Shown piece by piece: positions 56,260-64,000 of a stretch of DNA of 64,000 bases. Within the stretch, counting starts at the first letter, position 1. Each line of letters opens with the position of its first letter. A program made the position numbers and the translations under genes. Origin of the DNA: Strobilurus pachycystidiatus (lineage: Eukaryota; Basidiomycota; Agaricomycetes; Agaricales; Physalacriaceae); NCBI GenBank assembly GCA_019915135.1, contig JAHLMK010000007.1, forward strand, positions 2,170,001 through 2,234,000, in the 5' to 3' direction. The notes under the pieces were generated by a model. It searched no databases, had not been told where the DNA came from, and saw only the letters and a program-made list of their open reading frames with translations.

Positions 56260-57233
56260 ATGACCTCCAAGGACAACAAGTACGTACACACCATCGACGT
56301 TTGCGAAGGCCGCCACGTCATCGCTGAGATCCATTCGCCGACTGGTCTCGTCCCCCCCGTCGATCTCCTCCATGCCAAGGCGGCACTCCAACGCAACTTG
56401 GAGTCGCGCTACGCCGCCTATGTCACCACACGGGTCGACGCTCTTCACCTCGAAGTTCTCCGCCATCTTCAGCCTGCCTACAGGCGCGCACTTGAGCGCC
56501 AGGAGAGGCGCCTGTTCGTGTTGGTATTGGATCGTTACATCAGGGACGCTTGGGGGCCGCTGTCCGAACGATATATCAAGGTGCGTAATTACAACGTTCG
56601 TGCATTCGCACCTGTTGACGCGAACGATTCCATGCGCAGATGATCAGTTTCCGATTGGAATACGGCCGCCTTCTCTCGCGGCGTTGGAACTCTGCAACGC
56701 CCCCCGAGATCGTCTCCTCAGGATCGGAGGGCTGGGAGCACGTCAACGAGCCGCCCAAGGACGACGACGATCTTTTGCTGCAGAACTGCTCATGGACAGT
56801 CTGCGCAAAGGTCAACCTTGTTGACACTCTCGAGATGCTTCTCCCCGACCCGTACGCTCCTTCCTCCCACACCCGTCCAATTCCTAATAAATTTGGTCAC
56901 TTTTCCAGCACCGAGGTTTCATTATTCACACCTAACCGCACCAAAGGAGACCCCTTTCTTGAGAAGTGGGAAGTGAAGGCACGCGCATACATCGCCAAGG
57001 TTCGCGACGCGATTGCTGTCGCCGACGCCTTCTTCTCCCGGTGGTCCGAGTCATCCAGCCCACCTCCATCTGCAGAACCCGCCATCTTGGATCTGACGCA
57101 AGCCCTTCCTCGCACCCTGGCGCTCTGGGAGGGTCTCGCTGAGGACGCCAACATATTCGTTCCTCCCTACGATGAGGATGACGAGCACGAAGGCGTGGAA
57201 GAGTTATACGTACTGTATGGATGGAACGGCTAG
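56260..57233 (+). CDS. Paralogue P2 of a head-to-head gene pair
   Basis: It starts at 56260 (MTSKDNKYVHTIDVCEGRHV). An intron GTGCGTAATTAC...CATGCGCAG joins exon 2 at 56640, and a second intron (GTACGCTCCT...TTTTCCAG) lies near 56852-56909. Blocks matching P1: TGLVPPVDLLHAKAALQRNL, SRYAAYVTTRVDALHLEVL, SFRLEYGRLLSRRWN, DDDLLLQNCSWTVCAKVN, and an acidic tail (PYDEDDEHEGVEELYV). Function unknown. The pair looks like an inverted duplication kept open in both copies, which suggests selection. Confidence 0.65.
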
Positions 57234-57272
57234 GTCTTTATTTTTTTTACTATTTCCACGCATATCTTGTAA

Positions 57273-58051
57273 CTACTCTATCTTGTAACTACTCACAACG
57301 TCTTGTCTTTTGTAAGGGTATGAATTTTTATTGCAAAAAGTACAGCTAAGCAGATTGAAACAAGAGTATTTTCTCCGAAAAATCATGTGCGAACCCCCAC
57401 GACGTATAGAAGATAAGACGTCCTCTAGCCAAAGTCGTATTCCCCTCATCTCCTCGAGTAACCCAGCGCCGCAAGCGGCATCATCCGCGCCAATGCAAGA
57501 AGCCTTCGTCAAACGGTCATTTGCTTCCTCGCCTTCCTGAACCCACTCCAACGCCTGACGCAGGTCGGACTTGAGAGCGCCTGCCGCCTCCCTGTATCTG
57601 CGCCCGCGTGCGGAAGCGAGGGCAGCGCAACGATCCCGCAAGAACGTCTCGGGGTCGCTGTTGAGAGACTCATTGACATTGGCATGAGCGCGCTGTAGCC
57701 ATTGAAGGCACCTCGCAGCTTCCGCCGGATTCGGAATGGGGTTGTTGGGAGAGCAGTCCTCCGAAGGGGGTTCGTCGTTGCGGCGTCCGGCTGCACGACG
57801 TGCACGACGTGCATGTAATCTGCCGTTTGAGGAGGTATAAATCATTGGGCTATGAACGAACTGTGATGGGAAGATACCACGCACCGATTGACGTCTGCAC
57901 AGTCTTGCTGCTCGTACCGCAATCTGCGACGAGCCCTGATTGCCTGCCCATTCTTCTCATAATGCTCTAGAGACGACCGTAGGCGTGCGTCAGCCCGTTC
58001 GCCGGCATTGTCGTAGATACGTGGGCGACCGCGTTTCTTCCGGAACGGCAT
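57273..58051 (-). CDS. AT-hook small basic protein, third unit
   Basis: It starts at 58051 with MPFRKKRGRPRIYDNAGERA, which contains an AT-hook (KKRGRPRI) near residues 5-12. The basic motif SLEHYEKNGQAIRARRRLRY is the counterpart of the YWERN/RRLRDRARYRK motif in the genes at 11653 and 45698. A 63-nt intron (GTGCGTGG...AACGGCAG) joins LHARRARRAAGRRNDEP and a helical C-terminal part (ARCLQWLQRAHANVNESLNS). The reading frame ends at 57273. Minor-groove AT-rich DNA binding is known for AT-hooks and would fit a transposon accessory protein. Confidence 0.6.
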
Positions 58052-58914
58052 GCTGTAGGTGGTGGTGGTGTCCGGACAAGAGGTGATCTGGCATTCGATC
58101 ACTCTTGATCGATATTTCGTACAAGTCGTGTAGGGAGGTTTATTTATTCGACGTTTAATCCCCCCGTTGAGTGGAGTCAGATATCTGCGGACAGTAGTTG
58201 TTATTCATTATTACTATTGAACAGAGGCTTTGACGGCTTTGATAGTTCCAGTAGGCCGACATAATGTTACACCCTCAAGAGCAGCCAAAGAAGACAATGA
58301 ATCTCTCATCACCTACCCTCCAACCCAGTTCAGCGTCTTCCAAGTCCTGGCATCCTCGATTTTCAGATATCAAAGTGTTTATTTGCGCACTTTATTTACG
58401 TGAGTTACTGTTCGGTAAGCTAAGTGTCCACTCCTGCGACCGGGACTTTTGATTGAACAGAGATGGTTGGCTGTTCGGCTCACATAGCACAATAAGTGCT
58501 CAATCTTGGGAGGTTAAATGATTTGCTCTCATCATCAGCATTTTACTGGGCCAAAAGATTTTCTGCACTCAGAATCTAGCCATCTGGGCCATTGGGGCCG
58601 GTAGGACTTACGGTTGAACGCGCGACGCGGGCATAACGTTGGGGCGTGCCCGCGTTGGTCACATCACCCCCTGGGTTGGTTTTACACCGTCACCGGCATG
58701 GATGTACCAGGTGCGCGCCCTTTTTTCCGCACTTTGTTTCGTCGTCTACACTTCGCACGGCGCTGCACACCGAAGGCTAACGCACTTGGAGGGCTCGTAG
58801 GCTGCAGCGTCGCGTTGTTCGGCTAGCCCTCGCGGCGGGCCGTCTACGCCTTGTACTATACTTTTTTTTCGCGTCATTGATGATTTATTTTGCAAGGGTT
58901 GAGCTTAGCTGACT
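58052..58914. other. Intergenic upstream of the TET/JBP gene
   Basis: No gene called. A first exon of the TET/JBP gene may lie here, because the frame at 58915 has no ATG. An ATG at 58699 in a short open frame is one candidate, but I could not find a convincing splice. Confidence 0.35.
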
Positions 58915-60769
58915 TTGGTATCTGGTAGCACGGCGCACGCGGTCTCAGCGAATTTTTTCACCATATTCCGGACCAGCGCTGGCTCCCATTGTCGTCTCGC
59001 GCACCACGGCGGAGGAGCTCATCAAAATCCGAATCCGCGAGCTTGAGGCAAGGCAAGACGTTGGGGACGACGACGTCTATACGCGGACAGCCACGCCGCC
59101 GCCTCTGTCTCCTCCCCCATCTCTTACCAGTTCGCCTCTCAGTTCTCCTGGGCTGTCTCCCGCCCCCGACGTCTCTCACCTGGAAGAGGATCTTACTCTC
59201 ATTGAGTATCCCACGTCAGATGAAGACGACGTCCGTCCTTCTGACGCGTCTCTGCTCGTGGAACCGCCTCAGACTTCTCAAAACCAGCACACTCAAAACC
59301 AACACGCGCTGACTGAGGACCAGCAGCGCATGCTTCACAAACGCCAACGGCGACGCGAGCAGCGCCAAGCTCGTGCCGCTGTCGGCCTTCCCCGGAAACG
59401 GAAAAAGCGCGTCCACGTTCGAGAGGCAGAGCAGGCCGCCTTTATGGCGGAGACTCCGGCCCATCTACTCTCCCGCCTGCGTCTGCCGCCTAAGAAACGC
59501 TCGCGTCGGCATGCTTGGGAGGCGGAAGTTGATCTCTCCAGCAAGCTGCCTGAGATGCGCGCATGGCAAGGCGAGCAAACGGAATGGGACACCGAGGAGT
59601 GGACCGTCGACCGCCTGCATGAATTGCAAGGCGCCGGGCATACCGTGGTAGAATGGGAGGGAGGGTAAGATCTCTTGACCCTCTGCTTTATGTCTGTGGC
59701 TGACCATACCCTGTCAGGCGTCCTCGGGTCATTTTGGACGCCAACCGTCGTCTCATCGTAGTTCTTGCCGTAGGGTTTGAAAGTTCAGTTCAGTTGGGTT
59801 TTTTCCCAAGATTTTCAGAAAACCACAACTGAACTGTAAACTGGTCTTACAGTTTTTCAAGCAACTCACAACTGAACTGCAGTTGCTCAAGAGACCGGTT
59901 TTGAGACAGTTTGAGCAACCAGTTAAACCGGTTTAACTGTCTGTGCGGTTAAACCAGTTTAAACCAGTTCAAGATCGGTTTTATCATTACCCAGCTGCAA
60001 AATGAACTATCCAGGAATTGAGCCCGGGCCATTCTGAGCCATTTCTACAAGACATGTAGCAAGGGCATTAACCACTGCGCCAAACAGATGTGATCCTTAT
60101 GTGTTTTAGAGCTCCAGGAAGACTCTCTGACATCTTTCACTAAAAAAAAAAAAATTGGGTGTCAAAAGACCGGTAAGCCTTTGGTGCACTGTTGAATTTA
60201 TTTGACTCATCTTGATAATATTAGCCCAGTTCGCCAAGTACTTCCCCGCCGTCTATGATGACTTTTTGGAGACGTTGGACCGGGTCGTGGATAACGATCC
60301 GAAGCTATCCGTTCCTATTCCCGGGTGTGCATGGGCAGCCGCTCACATCCATTTCCCGCCTGGTAGCTGGTGTCATGCCCATACAGACCATCTCAACCAT
60401 GTTGGAGGTCTTTGCGCCGTGTGGGCGTTGGACGAATTCGATCCAGACAAGGGCGGGCATCTTATCTTATGGGATCTCAAGCTCGTCGTCCGTTTTCCGC
60501 CAGGAAACCTCATTCTCCTTCCCTCTGCCCTGATTAAACATGGTAACATCTCCGTTTACCAGGGGGGGAAACGGTCGGCCTTTGTGCTCTTCTCGGCCGC
60601 AGGTCTGTTTTGTTGGGTGTTGAACGGTATGATGTCCGACACCGAGTTCAAGGACTCAGCTTCTAAAGAGGATCAGAAGGCATGGCAGGAGTTTCGCGCG
60701 TCTCAAGCTCAGCGTAACACCGAGCGCTTCCCATTGTGGGATGACTTAGTTAAGACCTTCAGCGTGTAA
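58915..60769 (+). pseudogene. TET/JBP-family 2OG-Fe(II) dioxygenase, interrupted by a MITE
   Basis: A disordered, basic N-terminal region (58915-59666) and a short exon RPRVILDANRRLIVVLAG lead to a MITE remnant. The catalytic domain then resumes at about 60229 (QFAKYFPAVYDDFLETL). Visible residues: the HxD iron ligands in HTDHLN (60380-60388), GGHLILWDLKLV, FPPGNLILLPSA, the distal His in KHGN (60539-60541) and the 2-oxoglutarate-binding Arg in GKRSAF (60572-60574). The family oxidises 5-methylcytosine or thymine in DNA and is expanded and linked to KDZ elements in basidiomycetes. The segment normally between VVLAG and QFAKYF is missing. The catalytic core is complete, so partial function through splicing cannot be excluded. 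No start ATG found. Confidence 0.8.
59771..60173. mobile_element. hAT-type MITE, 3'-truncated copy
   Basis: It is nearly identical to the left two thirds of 37064-37681 (starts TAGGGTTTGAAAGTTCAG) but stops at ...AAAAGACCGG and lacks the right terminal repeat. Directly after it comes GTAAGCC, a splice donor, with an acceptor TAATATTAG at about 60220-60228. Confidence 0.85.
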
Positions 60770-61010
60770 TATATTTAGAAAGAGTTCTATCGTACTGGCC
60801 TGCCTCAAGAACACCGAGAAATAAATCCATCTGCCTCAAGAACACCGAGAAATGAGGGCAAGGCTTGGGTCCGACAGTCACATGCTATTGTTTGAGGCTG
60901 TACACAGTGACATGCAGTCAGCTTCTCACTCACCCTTTCATTTCTTGATGTCTCGACTTCCCAATGGCGCGCACCTCGAATGAAACTTCAAGGAGCGGCG
61001 TTACGTCCCT

Positions 61011-62315
61011 ATGCGCAAAAATCCCGGCGGAGGTGCTTTTACCAAGGGTGCTGGCTCCAGAGGTGCTACGGCAGGCGGCATCCGAAGAAATCAGGTTGCT
61101 CAGCGAGAGCGCTTAACCGATGACGCCTACGACGGCGACTACGAGCTGGTGCAGGCACGGGACACCGTTCAGGACACGCGGGGGCATGTACGCGTTCTTC
61201 CTGCCTCGCCAGGGAAAGGGAGACAGAGTTGGGTAATGGGAGGGGAGGGTTGGGAGGCGCCGGAGGATACGGAGATTGGGTTGGATGAGCATGGCGAAGG
61301 GTGGGTGGATGAGCTGATGGCTGATTTTGAGGATACTCGAGTTGCCAGGCAGGCGGGGTTGGGCTCCAAGAGAAGGAAAGGGAAAGGAAAACACGTTCGA
61401 AGTGAGAAAGCAGTGAGTAATGGCTTCGATACGGCGTTTGTCAGCTCACATCTTTTCAGTCTCGTCCTAACGTAGCCTGGCTCAAGAATCATCGGTCTCA
61501 CTATCTGGACGAGCTCTTACGCGATCGCGGACGCGGGGAGTGGGCTAGAGCCAAAGTCTGCTCCGACTGTACATCTTGAAAGACAACGCCTCCCGGTCTA
61601 CCTGAATTCCGCTGTCGAGATTGCTTCGTAAACGATCTATGTTGTGCACCATGCTTTGTAAAACGCCACCGACAGCATCCTTGTCACCGTGTTCGGGTAC
61701 GTGCGGCGATTACAACCAGGGAATTTAAGGCTTATGCACGCCAGAAATGGACAGGACTCTACTACAGACGGACGTCCCTCAAGAGCATCGGTCTTCGCAT
61801 CCAACTCAATCATTCTGCCTCTCCATGTCCCAACCCTGAGCCGTGCCACCGCGAGTTCAAACTTCTCCATACAACTGGTATTCACGGGGTGGCGCTGGAC
61901 TTCTGCAACTGCTCCCGCCAGCTCCCCAAAGCAACGCAACTTCTACGTCAAAACTTCTACCCCGCCAGTCATGACCAGCCTCGTACGGCAGCGACCTTTG
62001 CCCTCCTCGAATTTTACCATCTTCATTCATTAACAGCCAAGGGTGGTGCCCACGACTTCTACAAGACTTTGGAGAAACTAACGTCAAATACGGGGATGGA
62101 GGTCCCCAAATCACGATACCGAGCGTTCATGAGGATGACTCTCCAATGGCGACAATTGAAGATGTTGATGCGCGGGGGTCGGGGGCATGAGATTAGCGGG
62201 GTGGATGGCACGCAACCGAGAGATCTGGCAGTGATGTGTCCTACCTGCCCATACCCCGACATCAACCTTCCTCCCGACTGGGAAAAAGTTTATAGACCAG
62301 AAGGTCCGGGCGTAA
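61011..62315 (+). pseudogene. KDZ transposase (KDZ3), truncated
   Basis: It starts at 61011 (MRKNPGGGAFTKGAGSRGAT). An intron near 61412-61458 is followed by SHYLDELLRDRGRGEWARAK and the CxC2 cluster (VCSDC ... FRCRDCFVNDLCCAPC). An intron after HPCHRVR leads to KWTGLYYRRTSLKSIGLRIQ, then KSRYRAFMRMTLQWRQLKML and CPTCPYPDINLPPDWEKVY. A TGA at 61577-61579 interrupts the cysteine cluster. The gene is cut at 62315 by copia LTR sequence, so the catalytic core is gone. It lies just downstream of the TET/JBP gene on the same strand, the linkage expected for KDZ elements. Confidence 0.8.
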
Positions 62316-62377
62316 CCTGCAGGGACACGAGAGAAACGAGTAAGCTCCTCAGACAGTCTGATGGTAGTAGACAGCTC
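62316..62377 (-). repeat. Internally deleted fragment of the copia LTR
   Basis: CCTGCAGGGACACGAGAGAA ... GTAAGCT is joined directly to CCTCAGACAGTCTGATGG ... GACAGCT. The intact LTR next to it has the same two blocks separated by roughly 60 bp. Confidence 0.75.
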
Positions 62378-62606
62378 TGTTAAGTACCTGCAGGGACACG
62401 AGAGAAACGAGTAAGCTACGAGACTACGTTAGACGATGTACAGGCAATGGAAATATGAACGGACGTACCTCCTCAGACAGTCTGATGGTAGTAGACAGCT
62501 GAGGAGGAAGGACGTCATCTGCGCTCGTATATGCGCACACGTGATCTAAGCACGATCACCCTATAAACAACCGAGATCCCGTAGTGGAGGATAAGCTATC
62601 CCAACA
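62378..62606 (-). repeat. copia 3' LTR, 229 bp
   Basis: On the minus strand it runs TGTTGGGATAGC ... GGTACTTAACA. A polypurine tract (GGAAGATGGGGGTG) lies immediately upstream. The other LTR is outside the window. Confidence 0.8.
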
Positions 62607-64000
62607 CACCCCCATCTTCCGCGGAGGAAGATCTCGCAACCAATCCCAAATACACGCAATGTTTCCGGTGCAGCGGCGGCGATTCGATGAGCTTGGTAAA
62701 GATATCCGCCGTCATGTCCTCGGTAGAGACCCATGAAGTGCGGAAGTCGCCAGTCGCCAGATGTTCGCGGATGAAATGATAGCGAATATCGATGTGTTTC
62801 ATGCGTGCCGAGTTGGAGGGTTTCGATGAGACATCGAGGGAGCCCTGGTTGTCTCCAAGCAGTGGGTAAGGTTTGGGAAGGGGTAGTTCGTGGGTCGTGG
62901 TGAAAAGCTTGATCCAAATCATCTCCTTCATGACGTGAGTCATACCCATATACTCTGATTCCGTGCTCGACAGCGCCGTGGTCTTCTGCTTGACGGCAGA
63001 CCATGATACCAACCCATTGAATAAGAAGATCGCGTAACCCGACACACTCTTTCGATCGGCCTCGTCTGTTGCCCAGTCTGCATCAGTAAAGGCAGCGTTG
63101 CCGCGATGGATAGCGTCAGGGCCGACACGTTCCTGGACGAATGGACCGCCGTACTCAAGAACGAGGTTTTTGGTGCCAGCGAGATATCGGAGTACGTGTT
63201 TGGCGGCGAGGAGATGCGCACGAGTGGGTTTAGAGTTGTATTGACCAAGCGCCATGGCAGAGTAGGCGATGTCAGGGCGTGTCGTAAGGGCGAGCCAGAG
63301 TAATGAGCCGACGAGGGCTTGGTATCGAGCCTTGATGTCGGAGTCGGTGCAGTCGGGGAGAGAGTTGAGTGGAGGCGAAGGGAGGAGGTGGAGTCTATGT
63401 CGAAGAGGGATGGGAGATGTCGTACAGGAGAGCATATCGTAAGAAGTAAGTAGGTCTAAAATAAAGTGTTCCTGTGATAGGTATAGTTTACGTTCTTTGC
63501 GGTTACGAGTAATGGAAATCCCTAGATACCTTTTGATAGGTCCAAGGTCTTTAATATCATACTTTAATCTAATACAGTCCAGAAACCATGCATACAGTTC
63601 GGGAGAGTTGGTAACAACAAGACCGTCGTCGACGTGAATCGGAATAGTGAGGAAGACGCGATCATGTCCGCGAGGGATAAGAATTGACGAATGAGGAGGG
63701 ACCGTCCAAGAACGATGAAAGACAGCATTATCGACGGGCGAGGATTGAAGACCAATATCGCGAAGAGTCGAGGCAAATTCGTTGAACCATTTGTGACCGG
63801 CCTGCTTGAGGCCATAGATTGCCTTCTTTGCACAAAGAACGGTGCTCGAGTTGTCGTCTGGAAAACCTGGTATCTGCTTCATGAATATAACATCTTTGAG
63901 CGAAGCATTGAGAAAGGCGGTCTTAACATCAAACGTGAAGATTTTGAGGTCCTCTTGAGCAGCATAGGCGAGCAAAGTCCGCGAGCTGACAATCTTGGCG
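62596..64000 (-). CDS. copia Pol: reverse transcriptase and RNase H (partial)
   Basis: The open frame continues to the window edge. It reads FTFDVKTAFLNASLKD, AIYGLKQAGHKWFNEF and the active-site variant IHVDDGLVV, then YLGISITRN, the connection region (RYLAGTKNLVLEYGG) and RNase H (ADWATDEADRKSVSGY, TTALSSTESEYMGMT, LLGDNQGSL). The stop codon lies inside the LTR (62596-62598). No stop or frameshift is seen in this part, so the element may be recent. Gag, protease and integrase are off the edge. Confidence 0.9.
   Translation of the reverse strand, partial: AKIVSSRTLLAYAAQEDLKIFTFDVKTAFLNASLKDVIFMKQIPGFPDDNSSTVLCAKKAIYGLKQAGHKWFNEFASTLRDIGLQSSPVDNAVFHRSWTVPPHSSILIPRGHDRVFLTIPIHVDDGLVVTNSPELYAWFLDCIRLKYDIKDLGPIKRYLGISITRNRKERKLYLSQEHFILDLLTSYDMLSCTTSPIPLRHRLHLLPSPPLNSLPDCTDSDIKARYQALVGSLLWLALTTRPDIAYSAMALGQYNSKPTRAHLLAAKHVLRYLAGTKNLVLEYGGPFVQERVGPDAIHRGNAAFTDADWATDEADRKSVSGYAIFLFNGLVSWSAVKQKTTALSSTESEYMGMTHVMKEMIWIKLFTTTHELPLPKPYPLLGDNQGSLDVSSKPSNSARMKHIDIRYHFIREHLATGDFRTSWVSTEDMTADIFTKLIESPPLHRKHCVYLGLVARSSSAEDGGVLG

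Larger units (their letters stand above)
62378..64000 (-). mobile_element. Ty1/copia retrotransposon, 3' part
   Basis: 3' LTR plus the pol reading frame running off the right edge. It inserted into, or next to, the truncated KDZ3 transposase. Confidence 0.85.

Noticed and set aside
61577..61579. Read TGA in the KDZ3 cysteine cluster as part of an intron
   Set aside because: The sequence on both sides aligns to the cluster without a gap, so it is a real premature stop.
1..64000. CRISPR arrays, bacterial operons, phage or integron features
   Set aside because: None seen. Spliced genes and eukaryotic transposons show this is fungal nuclear DNA.

Overview
The window looks like a transposon-packed region of an agaricomycete (mushroom-forming basidiomycete) genome. 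Evidence: spliced genes with introns of about 50 nt and GT...AG ends, moderate GC content, and basidiomycete-type mobile genes (CxC2 KDZ transposases, a Plavaka transposase, a TET/JBP dioxygenase, a DUF6532-like protein, chromoviral gypsy and copia elements). I see no gene that is clearly ordinary housekeeping. All protein family names come from motif reading, not database searches.

The layout is a set of nested elements. 1-2505 is the 5' end (long LTR, primer site, gag) of a minus-strand gypsy element that cut a KDZ transposase gene (remnant 2506-2780). 3.4-12.9 kb, 32.0-40.4 kb and 53.5-54.2 kb appear to be one old, large KDZ unit (here KDZ1), now broken by four insertions: a chromovirus (12968-32013, TSD TTGTC, apparently identical LTRs), a solo gypsy LTR (34252-35929), a hAT-type MITE (37064-37681, 8-bp TSD) and a second KDZ element (KDZ2, 40411-53459, about 67-bp terminal inverted repeats). 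The chromovirus has lost the end of gag, the protease and most of the reverse transcriptase. In their place is a 14-kb TIR element (A) with an apparently intact Plavaka transposase and two passenger genes, and A holds a second TIR element (B).

KDZ2 is the best preserved unit. From left to right it carries an HMG-like gene (-), an RNase H1 N-terminal-like gene (RNHCP, +), a small basic gene (+), a Cys-containing gene (+), a small gene (-) and an apparently intact KDZ transposase (+). KDZ1 shows the same order: HMG-like genes (-), RNHCP genes (+), a basic gene, unknown genes, then the transposase. 54.4-62.3 kb holds parts of a third unit: an RNHCP gene, a head-to-head pair of paralogues, a basic gene, a TET/JBP 2-oxoglutarate dioxygenase interrupted by a second copy of the MITE, and a KDZ transposase cut off by a copia LTR. 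A copia pol ORF (minus strand) runs off the right edge.

KDZ elements carrying TET/JBP and divergent HMG genes are known in basidiomycetes. The less expected signal here is a repeated cargo set: an RNA:DNA-hybrid-binding-like (RNHCP) gene divergent from the HMG-like gene, plus a small basic gene whose intron falls at the same point in two copies. This suggests a multi-gene transposition or chromatin module rather than random hitch-hikers.
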